A stretch of DNA of 64,000 nt from Bacillus mycoides (GCF_001757995.1 NZ_LXLV01000073.1:124001-188000), one strand, 5' to 3'; numbered from the stretch's first letter, positions 1-8,472 are shown. Notes: a model not told the origin generated them from the sequence alone. Program-made: numbers and translations.

Positions 1-47
1 GTTTACATGTTAATGCTACTTTTTTTGAGTGACGATTATGTTTTTAA

Positions 48-674
48 TTAAAATTTACTTGCTACTTTAGCCGCTTCTTCAAGACCTGCTGTAATGATTT
101 CTTCTGCTTTATCTGGGAATTGGTTATGTCCTTCAATAACTACTGTTTCCATGTTTGTTGCGCCGAAGAAGCCCATCATGCTTGCTACGTATTTAACAGC
201 CATTTCTACTTCAGCTGCTGGTCCTTCAGAATATACGCCGCCGCGTGCATTTAATAAAGCAATCTTCTTATCTCCAATAAGTCCAACTGGACCTTCTGGT
301 GTATATTTAAACGTTTTACCAGCACGGTTTAAATAATCAATATACGTGTGTAATACGGCTGGAATCGTTAAGTTCCATAATGGGAAACCGAAAACTACTT
401 TATCAGCTTCTAGAAATTGATTTAAATACTTATCGGCAACTGCTACCACTTTTGCTTCTTCTTCTGTTAAGTCAAATCCTCTACCTGCTTTGAATGTACC
501 ATTAATCATATCTACGCCTACATATGGTAATTCTTCTTTATATAAATCAAGTTCTACTACTGTATCATTTGGATGTGCTTCTTTATAGTTTGCTAAAAAT
601 GCCTCGTATAATCTCACACTTACTGCTTGTTCCGCTGGACGGTTGTTTGCTTTTACAAATAAAACTGTTGCCAT
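48..674 (-). CDS. azoR: FMN-dependent NADH-azoreductase (AzoR family)
   Basis: Cytosolic flavodoxin-fold enzyme expected to reduce azo compounds and quinones with NAD(P)H and bound FMN. The 208-residue product has the normal family length. It opens with the Rossmann-like strand MATVLFVKANNRP, carries the phosphate-loop region, and has the family signature VFGFPLWNLTIPAVLHTYID in the middle, then NARGG near residue 143. The reading frame extends 24 bases further to a GTG, but AGTAGGAGG lies just upstream of the ATG at 674, so that start was chosen. It is transcribed alone, downstream of the terminator of a two-component operon. Family assignment is firm; the natural substrate is unknown, and quinone detoxification is the usual inference. 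Confidence 0.93.
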   Translation of the reverse strand: MATVLFVKANNRPAEQAVSVRLYEAFLANYKEAHPNDTVVELDLYKEELPYVGVDMINGTFKAGRGFDLTEEEAKVVAVADKYLNQFLEADKVVFGFPLWNLTIPAVLHTYIDYLNRAGKTFKYTPEGPVGLIGDKKIALLNARGGVYSEGPAAEVEMAVKYVASMMGFFGATNMETVVIEGHNQFPDKAEEIITAGLEEAAKVASKF

Positions 675-826
675 GATTCTTTTCCTCCTACTACTCACTC
701 TTATGTTGTTATATATTACTTACGAAAAAAGGGTACTCCCTTGTAATTGTTGTTGCTTACAAATACATTTTATCTTTATATCAAGACAATTTCGTCCTCA
801 CATAGACGTATTTTTCCATAAAAAAA

Positions 827-847
827 GTCCACCTTCTAAAGGCGAAC
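827..847 (-). terminator. Intrinsic terminator of the two-component operon
   Basis: Nine-base arms 827-835 and 839-847 (GTCCACCTT / AAGGCGAAC, with G-U pairs in the minus-strand RNA) are followed on the minus strand by a run of seven T. It sits about 20 bases after the response regulator stop. Confidence 0.75.
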
Positions 848-867
848 TAGGTCTTACGACTTTCGTC

Positions 868-1515
868 TTATACAATTCCATTTTTCACTGCATATAATGC
901 TGCTTGTGTGCGATCGGATAAATGTAACTTACTCAAAATACTACTCATATGAGCTTTTACCGTTTTTTCTGTAATAACTAAAACAGAAGCGATTTCTTTA
1001 TTACTCATCCCTTTCGCCAATAGCTGCAATACTTCATTTTCTCTCGCTGTTAACACATCCACTTGAACGGAAGGTTCTTCTTCTTTCTCTTCCTGTGGTA
1101 ATGTTTGAGAAAGAAGGGCATTTGCTATATCTGGATGTAATTGAATATTACCTTTATACGCGCTTCGAATAGCTTCAACAAGCTGATCTGGTTCTATATC
1201 TTTTAAAATATAACCACTCGCCCCAGCTTTTAGTGCCGGCAATACATGAGCTTGATCAGAAAAACTAGTTAATACAATTACTTTCACATTTGGATATTCT
1301 TTTTTAATACAAGCTGTTGCCTCAATTCCATCCATCTCAGGCATATATAAATCCATTAATACGACATCTGGACTCGTTTCGCCTACTTTCACCAACGCGT
1401 CTTTCCCATTGTTTGCTTCCCCAACTAATTCAAAATCTTCCTGTGTGCTTAGAAAAAATGCCAATCCTTTTAAAACAACTGTATGATCATCAACTAACAA
1501 TACTTTTATTTTCAC
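868..1515 (-). CDS. Response regulator, NarL/LuxR family (LiaR/YhcZ/AirR-like)
   Basis: DNA-binding response regulator of 215 residues. The receiver domain (residues 3-120) has the acidic pair D9/D10 and phospho-acceptor D55 in VVLMDLYMPEMDG. The C-terminal LuxR-type helix-turn-helix (about 150-212) has LTARENEVLQLLAKGMSNKE and the typical TVKAHMSSILSKL recognition helix. The start is GTG, preceded by GAGGGAAG. The kinase gene ends 20 bases upstream, so the two form one transcript and a cognate pair. Targets cannot be read from the window; the adjacent azoreductase suggests a redox or envelope-stress theme, which is inference only. Confidence 0.93.
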   Translation of the reverse strand: MKIKVLLVDDHTVVLKGLAFFLSTQEDFELVGEANNGKDALVKVGETSPDVVLMDLYMPEMDGIEATACIKKEYPNVKVIVLTSFSDQAHVLPALKAGASGYILKDIEPDQLVEAIRSAYKGNIQLHPDIANALLSQTLPQEEKEEEPSVQVDVLTARENEVLQLLAKGMSNKEIASVLVITEKTVKAHMSSILSKLHLSDRTQAALYAVKNGIV

Positions 1516-1535
1516 AAACTTCCCTCATTTTCACA

Positions 1536-3107
1536 TCATAATGGTACATTTACTTTTACACTCGTCCGCTGCTTACTACTTACAATTTTAATTGTTCCAC
1601 CAACTAATTCTACTCTTTCACGCATCGTAGTCATACCGAGTGATTTTTTCTCTTTTATATCCTTTTCTACAAACCCATTTCCTTGATCGACTATTTCTAA
1701 TGATACATTTTTCTCCGTCACTTTGAAATAAATCGTCGCTTCTCTTACATTCGCATGCTTACTTACGTTATTTAAAGCTTCTTGTCCAATTCGCCATAGC
1801 GCTTCTTCTACTACACGCGGCAAATCACGCACACCTGTAACTTGTTCCCGAATTTTCAATCCTAAACTTTCACCATACTGCTTTAAAGCTGGTAATAACC
1901 CTTTCTCTAATCCAGCCGGACGGAGCTGCCAAATTAATGTCCTCATTTCCTTTAAGGCACCTTGTGCTAATTCACGCATCTCATACAAAGACTGATCTAC
2001 CTTTTCATTTTGACCCTTTAAGACAGCTTCAGCGCCTTTCGTCATAAACGTTAATGAAAACAACTTTTGTGAAACAGAATCATGTAAATCTCTAGCTAAA
2101 CGATTACGCTCTTCCATTCGTACAAGTTCGCGGCGTTTTTCATTTAATCTTAAGTTCTCTATCATTAATGAAATATGATTTGCTAACGCTTGTACTACAT
2201 CTATCGTATTTATATCAAATTCTCCATTATTAGAACTTACACTTAATACTCCAAATATATGATTTTGAATATGTATCGGAATAGCGATAACTGCCCTATT
2301 GGGATACTCTATATTACCAACCTGACGCTTCAACAAGACAGACTCTTCTTTTTCCAACGCTTCCTGTGCTGCCGCCTTCAAATCATCTTGTAGTTCATCC
2401 TTCTTATAAGAAGCTCTCACTGCTAGTTCATTTTCTTCTCTAATAAAGAATGCAACTTGCTCCCATAGAAATAAGCCCCCTATTTGCTTTACAATCTCCT
2501 CAGGCAATGCATTAAATTTATGAATTGTCCTTAAAGCTTGAATAAAACGTTCTAACTTTACATAATAATGAGCTCTTCTCTTTTCATTTTCATACAATTT
2601 CGTACGCTTTAATGCTGTTCCAATTTGAAAAGCAACTGATTGTAATAGTACTAATTCCTCTTCAGAAAAATGCGTTTTACCTGGGCTGGCTACATTTAAT
2701 ACGCCAAATTCGTCTCCACCTGCTTTGAGCGGTACTGTCGCATGATGCACAATCCCTTCTGTATCTCCCCAGTTGTATTCAACCGCATTATTAATTCTCT
2801 TACATTCAATAATATTAACTGCTCGCTCTAATTTCCCTTCCACAAAGCGATGCAAGCACCAGCAATTCCCTTCACACATCGGTCGTTTATTTTCGAATCT
2901 CAATCCCTCTGGTAATTGGTAATCAATTAATTTCGTATACCTACCATTTTCATCCGCAAGGAAAATCCATCCTGTCGTTAAACCAGTTACATTCAATAGC
3001 TTTTCCAGCACAGCTTGAAGTACGTGATATGTATCATTTGAGGTATTCAACGTTTCTGCAATCTCTTTTAATATAACTAATTCATTTGTACGATTCTCTT
3101 GAAACAT
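1536..3107 (-). CDS. Sensor histidine kinase with two GAF domains (YhcY/AirS-like)
   Basis: Cytosolic kinase of 523 residues without transmembrane segments. A first GAF domain (about 10-170) contains four cysteines spaced C78-x3-C82-x-C84-x17-C102, a pattern reminiscent of the iron-sulfur GAF of Staphylococcus aureus AirS. A second GAF-like domain (about 190-320) follows. The HisKA_3 dimerisation helix has RNRLARDLHDSVSQ with H342 as the phosphorylated histidine. The HATPase domain has the N-box region ALNNVSKHA and the G-box DQGNGFVEKD. Its partner response regulator follows after 20 bases. Kinase and pairing are clear; cluster binding by the cysteines is inferred from spacing. Confidence 0.93.
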   Translation of the reverse strand: MFQENRTNELVILKEIAETLNTSNDTYHVLQAVLEKLLNVTGLTTGWIFLADENGRYTKLIDYQLPEGLRFENKRPMCEGNCWCLHRFVEGKLERAVNIIECKRINNAVEYNWGDTEGIVHHATVPLKAGGDEFGVLNVASPGKTHFSEEELVLLQSVAFQIGTALKRTKLYENEKRRAHYYVKLERFIQALRTIHKFNALPEEIVKQIGGLFLWEQVAFFIREENELAVRASYKKDELQDDLKAAAQEALEKEESVLLKRQVGNIEYPNRAVIAIPIHIQNHIFGVLSVSSNNGEFDINTIDVVQALANHISLMIENLRLNEKRRELVRMEERNRLARDLHDSVSQKLFSLTFMTKGAEAVLKGQNEKVDQSLYEMRELAQGALKEMRTLIWQLRPAGLEKGLLPALKQYGESLGLKIREQVTGVRDLPRVVEEALWRIGQEALNNVSKHANVREATIYFKVTEKNVSLEIVDQGNGFVEKDIKEKKSLGMTTMRERVELVGGTIKIVSSKQRTSVKVNVPL

Positions 3108-3168
3108 AATTCGTCTCCTACATACAAGATTTTAAATAGCACTTAACATAAATCATCTACTTTTCACT

Positions 3169-3222
3169 TTGTACTTATTCGTAACATTGATATAATAGTG
3201 AAAACGTAGTTTTCATTATATC
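3169..3222 (+). promoter_or_regulatory. pdxK promoter overlapped by an inverted repeat
   Basis: TTGTAC (3169-3174) and TATAAT (3191-3196) with a 16-base spacer form a good sigma-A promoter. The -10 lies in an imperfect palindrome: GATATAA (3189-3195) and TGAAAAC (3199-3205) pair with GTTTTCA (3209-3215) and TTATATC (3216-3222), leaving a 3-base bulge and a 3-base loop. It could be an operator or an RNA hairpin just before the ribosome binding site AAGGGGG. Confidence 0.6.
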
Positions 3223-3241
3223 ACCTAAGGGGGCTTTCCTA

Positions 3242-4066
3242 ATGACATTAAACAAAGCACTTACAATCGCTGGTTCTGATACAAGTGGCGGTGCTGGTAT
3301 ACAAGCAGATTTAAAAACATTCCAAGAACTTGGTGTATACGGAATGACATCTCTTACGACAATCGTGACAATGGATCCACATAATGGTTGGGCACATAAC
3401 GTATTCCCAATTGCGGCTTCTACATTAAAACCACAATTAGAGACAACAATTGAAGGTGTTGGCGTAGATGCTTTAAAAACAGGTATGCTTGGATCTGTAG
3501 AAATTATCGAAATGGTTGCGGAAACAATTGAAAAGCACAATTTCGAAAATGTAGTAGTTGATCCTGTTATGGTATGTAAAGGAGCAGACGAAGCATTACA
3601 TCCTGAAACAAACGATTGCTTACGTGACGTTCTTGTTCCAAAAGCATTAGTTGTAACGCCAAACTTATTTGAAGCATATCAATTAAGTGGTGTGAAAATT
3701 AATTCTCTTGAGGACATGAAAGAAGCTGCAAAAAAAATCCATGCTTTAGGTGCTAAATACGTACTGATTAAAGGTGGTAGCAAACTAGGCACAGAAACTG
3801 CTATTGATGTGTTATATGACGGCGAAACATTCGATCTTCTAGAATCAGAAAAGATCGATACGACAAATACACACGGTGCAGGTTGTACATATTCTGCTGC
3901 AATTACAGCAGAACTTGCAAAAGGAAAGACTGTGAAAGAAGCGGTAAAAACTGCGAAAGAATTCATCACAGCTGCAATTCGTCATTCATTTAAGATTAAC
4001 GAATATGTAGGACCAACACATCACGGTGCATACCGCAAATTCGTTGCACCGAAAGAACTTGTCTAA
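3242..4066 (+). CDS. pdxK: Pyridoxine/pyridoxal kinase (PdxK, ThiD-like ribokinase family)
   Basis: Phosphorylates vitamin B6 vitamers with ATP in the cytosol. Bacillus PdxK enzymes resemble the HMP kinase ThiD rather than classic PdxK. The 274-residue product begins with the ThiD-family motif ALTIAGSDTSGGAGIQADLK, has VVDPVMVCKGA in mid-protein, and ends with the ribokinase anion-hole and catalytic motif NTHGAGCTYSAAI near residue 212. The ribosome binding site AAGGGGG lies nine bases upstream of the ATG. It is a single-gene unit with its own promoter and a strong terminator. A role in HMP phosphorylation for thiamine cannot be excluded, since the two activities are not separable by sequence alone. 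Confidence 0.88.
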   Translation: MTLNKALTIAGSDTSGGAGIQADLKTFQELGVYGMTSLTTIVTMDPHNGWAHNVFPIAASTLKPQLETTIEGVGVDALKTGMLGSVEIIEMVAETIEKHNFENVVVDPVMVCKGADEALHPETNDCLRDVLVPKALVVTPNLFEAYQLSGVKINSLEDMKEAAKKIHALGAKYVLIKGGSKLGTETAIDVLYDGETFDLLESEKIDTTNTHGAGCTYSAAITAELAKGKTVKEAVKTAKEFITAAIRHSFKINEYVGPTHHGAYRKFVAPKELV

Positions 4067-4102
4067 CATAAAGCTTTTTATTCATAACTTTAAAAACATA
4101 TT

Positions 4103-4137
4103 AAAACCGACAGAACATTTATTGTTCTGTCGGTTTT
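4103..4137 (+). terminator. Intrinsic terminator after pdxK
   Basis: Perfect 15-bp stem: AAAACCGACAGAACA (4103-4117), loop TTTAT, then its complement (4123-4137). A- and T-rich ends on both sides allow it to act in both directions, also ending the convergent diguanylate cyclase transcript. Confidence 0.9.
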
Positions 4138-4177
4138 AATTACTTTGTAGAAATGTTTTAAAGTAATCCCCTAATTC

Positions 4178-5215
4178 CTATGATGCTGAACTAACCTTGT
4201 TTCTACCATTTCTTTTTGAATAATATAACGCATCATCCGCTGATTGAATAAATTGCTCAGGTGATTTTTTATACTCTGAAAGCCCAACAGAAACTGTAAT
4301 TTTAATTTTTTCCCCATTTTGCAGTTGGAATGAATGCTTTTCAACAGCTAGTCGAATTTGTTCCCCTATACGAGTTCCAAATGCTAATCCCTTTTTTGGT
4401 AACAACAGGGCAAACTCTTCGCCACCCTTTCGAAAAACCAAATTAGGGAATGGCCCATTCTCTAATAAAATACGCCCTACTTGTTTTAATACGTCATCCC
4501 CAGCAGGATGACCGTATGTATCATTTATATACTTAAAGTGATCAATATCGATAAGTAATAAACAAAGTGAATCATTTTTCATATGTTTGTTACCAATATG
4601 ACGATTCATCTCTAAATCAAACTGCCTTACATTCCCTAGATTCGTTAATGCGTCCATCGTTTGAAATAATTCATTCGATTGCAATACGTAACTTGCACTT
4701 ACAAATGTGATGTATGCCGCAACAATGCTACAAACTATATATAATACCACTACGGATATATCCTTAAATAAAATAGAAAGTGGTATTATTAAAATAGACA
4801 GACTGTACACATTAAACCATATCCATTTTGTGAATATAGAAAATTTCATCCGCCAAATGAAGGTAATTCCAAGCCCTATTGCCACGATAGTATAGCAAGC
4901 CAATTCAGAGGCTAAAGAGTAATCAGTAAAAAGTAGCCGAGTTATTAAAATGATAGCAACTGTTATACTACTGGCTATCGGCCCCCCAATTATAACTGCC
5001 AAAATAACAGCCAAGTAACGTAAATCCAACATGCTATCTTCAATATGTGCACCAAAATGCATTAATAATACACTTAATATCCCAGTAAAAATACCTACTA
5101 CACATTTCTGTCCAAAAGAGAATCCCTCTTTTAATGGCTTATCTCTTAAAAGCTGACCACCTACAAAGATAAAGGAAAGAATAATTGTCATATTTACAAA
5201 TAGATCTCTGAACAT
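4178..5215 (-). CDS. Diguanylate cyclase with 5TM-LYT membrane sensor
   Basis: Membrane protein of 345 residues predicted to make cyclic di-GMP. The N-terminal half has about six hydrophobic segments with LDLRYLAVILAVIIGGPIAS, resembling the 5TMR-LYT module also seen in LytS. The GGDEF domain spans about 180-342 with LTNLGNVRQFD, the metal-binding LLIDIDHFKYINDTYGH, and active-site RKGGEEF. A GGEEF signature is catalytically competent. The RxxD product-inhibition site five residues before GGEEF is absent (the sequence there is GPFPNLVF), so feedback inhibition is unlikely. It is monocistronic. The ligand sensed by the membrane part is unknown. Confidence 0.9.
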   Translation of the reverse strand: MFRDLFVNMTIILSFIFVGGQLLRDKPLKEGFSFGQKCVVGIFTGILSVLLMHFGAHIEDSMLDLRYLAVILAVIIGGPIASSITVAIILITRLLFTDYSLASELACYTIVAIGLGITFIWRMKFSIFTKWIWFNVYSLSILIIPLSILFKDISVVVLYIVCSIVAAYITFVSASYVLQSNELFQTMDALTNLGNVRQFDLEMNRHIGNKHMKNDSLCLLLIDIDHFKYINDTYGHPAGDDVLKQVGRILLENGPFPNLVFRKGGEEFALLLPKKGLAFGTRIGEQIRLAVEKHSFQLQNGEKIKITVSVGLSEYKKSPEQFIQSADDALYYSKRNGRNKVSSAS

Positions 5216-5296
5216 AAAATAATCTCCCTACTTTTTCTTTTCCATCTATCCCTTTCCATATGTTATTGTATTACGAAATCCCTATAATTCCCAAAC

Positions 5297-5338
5297 TTTT
5301 TTATTTTGTTGTTCCACGTGGAACAACAAAATAAAAAA
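5297..5338. repeat. 42-bp perfect palindrome containing a parS-like core
   Basis: The two 21-base arms are exactly complementary with no spacer. The centre, 5310-5325, reads TGTTCCACGTGGAACA and matches the Bacillus ParB-site consensus TGTTNCACGTGAAACA at 15 of 16 positions. The palindrome abuts the cstA-yjiX terminator, whose T-tract it contains, so a second terminator hairpin is the competing explanation. Confidence 0.6.
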
Positions 5339-5356
5339 GGGACGAAATTTCGCCCC
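5339..5356 (-). terminator. Intrinsic terminator after the yjiX-like gene
   Basis: Minus-strand hairpin GGGGCGAAATTTCGTCCC (one G-U pair) followed by TTTTTTATTTTG. It begins six bases after the stop codon at 5362. Confidence 0.85.
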
Positions 5357-5361
5357 TTCCA

Positions 5362-5565
5362 TTAACAACATCGTGATATTTTTCCGCCTTTTGCATTAAA
5401 CCTAGCTTCTTGTGCCTCAGCAAAAAATTGTTTTCGACATAGGATTTCCTCTTCTGGATGATGTACTTTCATATGATTTACATATGTTTCATAACTTGGA
5501 ACTCCGACAAGTAAACTAATAAATTGCTTTCTCTTTCCCCATACCTTCCGTAATCTTTTAAGCAT
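5362..5565 (-). CDS. YbdD/YjiX family small protein, CstA partner
   Basis: Small cytosolic protein of 67 residues, of the family found beside CstA-type carriers in many bacteria. It has the family features VPSYETYVNHMKVHHPEE, the QEARFN segment near residue 55 and a C-terminal Cys-Cys pair. The ATG at 5565 overlaps the last codons of cstA (stop at 5558-5560) and GAGG lies four bases before it; a GTG at 5580 in the same frame is the alternative start. The overlap implies translational coupling with cstA. The biochemical role is not established; co-occurrence suggests a subunit or regulator of the carrier. Confidence 0.85.
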   Translation of the reverse strand: MLKRLRKVWGKRKQFISLLVGVPSYETYVNHMKVHHPEEEILCRKQFFAEAQEARFNAKGGKISRCC

Positions 5566-7633
5566 AGTTCCTCGACTCACTTTCGTCTCTTGGAATATAT
5601 GGCGCCTCTTGTAACGGCATCGGCTTATTTCTTAATACTTGAATCCAAATTCGAAGCGCAGAAATTAATACAGCAATTACAACTATCATAAAAATTCCAC
5701 AAAGCGCCGCATCAATATAATCATTGAAAATAATTTGCTTCATCTGAGCAATATTTTTAGCTGGTGCTAACACTTTCCCCTCATCTAATGCTCCCTGAAA
5801 CACCTTTGCGTGTGATAGAAATCCTATTTTAGGATTTTCATGAAATAGCTTTTGATAACCTGCTGTCATCGTTACAATAAGCAATCCGACAGTTGGAATA
5901 AGTGTCACCCAAACATATGCCTTTTTTCCCATTTTGAACAAGATTGTCGTTCCAAGTAATAATGCAATACCTGCTAACATTTGGTTTGCAATACCGAAAA
6001 GTGGCCATAATGTATTAATTCCACCAAGCGGATCTATTACCCCTTGGTATAAGAAATACCCCCATCCTAATACACATAACGTTGTTGCTATTACATTCGC
6101 TAATGTAGAATCCGTTTTCGCGAATGGCTTATATACATGCCCTAAAATATCTTGAATCATAAATCGTCCTACACGCGTTCCTGCATCAATCGTTGTTAAA
6201 ATAAATAGTGCTTCAAAAAGAATAGCAAAATGATACCAAAATGCCATCATCGCCGTTCCGCCCATTACTTGTGAAAATATATATGCCATACCAATTGCTA
6301 ATGTTGGTGCACCACCTGTACGTGATAGAATGGTCTGCTCTCCGACATTAACAGCAAGTTCTTTTAATTCATTTGGTGTAATAGCAAATCCCCACGAAGA
6401 AATAACTTGAGCTGCTTGTGATACATCAGTTCCAATTAGTGCCGCTGGGCTATTAATTGCAAAATAAGTTCCCGGTGTTAATACACAAGCTGCAATCATA
6501 GCCATTGCTGCTACAAACGACTCCATTAACATTGCTCCATAACCAATTGGCTGTGCATGACCTTCTTGTTCAATCATTTTCGGCGTCGTACCTGATGAAA
6601 CGAGAGCATGGAATCCAGACACAGCACCGCAGGCAATCGTAATAAATAAGAACGGGAATAAGTTACCTGAGAAAACAGGACCTGTTCCATCGATAAATTG
6701 TGAAACTGCTGGCATTTGTAAATCTGGTGCTACAATTAAAATACCGATTGCTAATCCAAGTATCGTTCCTATTTTTAAAAATGTACTTAAATAATCGCGT
6801 GGTGCAAGAAGCATCCAAACTGGTAATGCTGATGCAATGAATCCATATACGATAAGCATAATAGCAATTGTCTCACCACTAAAAGTAAACATACTTGCAA
6901 GCGTCGGATTTTCTGCTACATATTGTCCTCCAATAAGAGATAAGACTAGTAGAATAATACCAATTACTGATCCTTCTCCTACACGTCCTGGCCTAATGTA
7001 ACGCATATAAACTCCCATTAAAATAGCAATTGGAATCGTTGCTGCGATTGTAAACATTCCCCATGGGCTTCCAACAAGCGCCTTCACAACTACTAAAGCT
7101 AATACCGCTAATAAAATGATCATAATACCTAAAATACCAATCATTGCAATTAATCCTGTAACAGGACCAATCTCATCTTTAATCATTTCTCCTAATGATT
7201 TACCATTACGTCTCATTGAAGCAAATAAAATTACAAAATCCTGTACAGCTCCAGCAATAACTACTCCAACAATAATCCAAATTGTCCCAGGTAAATATCC
7301 CATCTGTGCCGCCAAAATTGGTCCTACTAAAGGACCTGCCCCTGCAATCGCTGCAAAGTGATGGCCAAATAAAACCCATTTATTTGTCGGAACGTAATCC
7401 TTCCCATCATTTAACGTATGAGCAGGTGTTTGCCTATTATTATCTAGACCGAAAACTTTCCTCGCTATAAATCTACTATAAAAGCGATAAGCAATCGCAT
7501 ACACTGATACAGCAGCAACTAATAGCCATACAGCATTAATTGTTTCACCTTGAGATAACGCTATTACACCAAAAGCAGATGCTCCTAGTGCTGCGATAAC
7601 CCCCCAAAGTAAAATTGACTTCAACGTTTTCAC
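5558..7633 (-). CDS. cstA: CstA-family carbon starvation protein / peptide-pyruvate type carrier
   Basis: Large integral membrane protein (691 residues, about 16-18 hydrophobic segments). Family landmarks are HHFAAIAGAGPLVGPILAAQ (near residue 95), VQDFVILFASMRRNGKSLGE, and AIACGAVSGFHALVSSGTTPK-type loop (near 340). Escherichia coli relatives are CstA (peptide uptake in starvation) and BtsT (pyruvate uptake). The frame opens at an ATG at 7648, but GGGGGGA lies six bases before the GTG at 7633, which is preferred. It is translationally coupled to a YjiX-like gene and preceded by a LytTR regulator, the same neighbourhood logic as BtsSR-BtsT. Substrate is therefore likely pyruvate or peptides, unproven here. 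Confidence 0.92.
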   Translation of the reverse strand: MKTLKSILLWGVIAALGASAFGVIALSQGETINAVWLLVAAVSVYAIAYRFYSRFIARKVFGLDNNRQTPAHTLNDGKDYVPTNKWVLFGHHFAAIAGAGPLVGPILAAQMGYLPGTIWIIVGVVIAGAVQDFVILFASMRRNGKSLGEMIKDEIGPVTGLIAMIGILGIMIILLAVLALVVVKALVGSPWGMFTIAATIPIAILMGVYMRYIRPGRVGEGSVIGIILLVLSLIGGQYVAENPTLASMFTFSGETIAIMLIVYGFIASALPVWMLLAPRDYLSTFLKIGTILGLAIGILIVAPDLQMPAVSQFIDGTGPVFSGNLFPFLFITIACGAVSGFHALVSSGTTPKMIEQEGHAQPIGYGAMLMESFVAAMAMIAACVLTPGTYFAINSPAALIGTDVSQAAQVISSWGFAITPNELKELAVNVGEQTILSRTGGAPTLAIGMAYIFSQVMGGTAMMAFWYHFAILFEALFILTTIDAGTRVGRFMIQDILGHVYKPFAKTDSTLANVIATTLCVLGWGYFLYQGVIDPLGGINTLWPLFGIANQMLAGIALLLGTTILFKMGKKAYVWVTLIPTVGLLIVTMTAGYQKLFHENPKIGFLSHAKVFQGALDEGKVLAPAKNIAQMKQIIFNDYIDAALCGIFMIVVIAVLISALRIWIQVLRNKPMPLQEAPYIPRDESESRNYA

Positions 7634-7696
7634 ATACAATCCCCCCATTACTACTTCTTAGTGGAGATTGTACTAAATTTTCTGAATACTTTACTT

Positions 7697-7721
7697 AAAT
7701 CCTCCTTATCATGAAGGATTT
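7697..7721. promoter_or_regulatory. Inverted repeat upstream of cstA
   Basis: AAATCCT (7697-7703) and AGGATTT (7715-7721) form a 7-bp inverted repeat with an 11-base spacer, in the 122-base gap between the LytTR regulator and cstA. It is a candidate operator; similarity to a known LytTR site was not established. Confidence 0.35.
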
Positions 7722-7755
7722 CTAGATTATCATGTTAAAATTCTCTCATTACTTG

Positions 7756-8472
7756 TCACAGTTCAATTTTATTTCGAAGTCGTTTTACATAATTGCGACT
7801 TACTGGAATCGGTTGCTCATCGTACCTGTCTAAATACAAATTATACGTGCCATTATAATAAGGTTTAAGTTCTTGTACATATGACATATTAATTAAATAG
7901 CTTTTATGTACACGTAAAAAATCATATGTATTTAGTTTATTTTCTAATTCCTGGAGTGTATATGTTGAAATATAATGATTATTTGTTGTATAAATTGAAA
8001 CGGTTTTGTTTTCCTTATTTTTACTTACATATACAATATCTTCTGGGAAAACATATCTAATCCCCTCATGGCCTTCTATCGGTAGTTTACGCAAATGACT
8101 CTTTGCTTTCTCACCTTGTTCTTTTCCCATTTTATATAAAATGAATTGTAAATCTTCTTCACGAAATGGTCGTAATAAATAATAAAACGCTTGGAAACGA
8201 AAAGCTGTAATTGCCTCTTCTATATCCTCACCAATAAAAATAAATTTCGTATAACAATTCACTTCTCTTAACAAACTCGAATATTCAAAACCAGTACCAT
8301 CCATTAATTGCGAATTTAAAAAAACAAAATCAGGTGTATGTTTTTTCATTATTAGCAAAGATTCTGTTCCAGTTTCCGCTTCAAAACATTCTACATTTCG
8401 AATATTTTCAGTAAAGTTCTCAACTAATTTTCTTCGCTCTTCTGCTTCTTTCATGATAAGTAAGATTTTCAT
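7756..8472 (-). CDS. LytTR DNA-binding regulator with degenerate receiver domain
   Basis: Protein of 238 residues with a receiver-like N-terminus (1-120) and a C-terminal LytTR domain (about 138-236) containing FLRVHKSYLINMSYV and IPVSRNYVKRL. The normal receiver residues are all replaced: the acidic pair is KEA (MKILLIMKEA), the phospho-acceptor is N53 (FLNSQL), the Thr/Ser switch position is Gly (FIFIGED) and the invariant Lys is Arg (LLRPF). The LytT protein at 40330-41070 retains every one of them. No kinase gene adjoins. Its position directly upstream of cstA suggests it controls that carrier, by something other than aspartyl phosphorylation. Start is ATG with AGGTGG upstream. Confidence 0.88.
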   Translation of the reverse strand: MKILLIMKEAEERRKLVENFTENIRNVECFEAETGTESLLIMKKHTPDFVFLNSQLMDGTGFEYSSLLREVNCYTKFIFIGEDIEEAITAFRFQAFYYLLRPFREEDLQFILYKMGKEQGEKAKSHLRKLPIEGHEGIRYVFPEDIVYVSKNKENKTVSIYTTNNHYISTYTLQELENKLNTYDFLRVHKSYLINMSYVQELKPYYNGTYNLYLDRYDEQPIPVSRNYVKRLRNKIEL

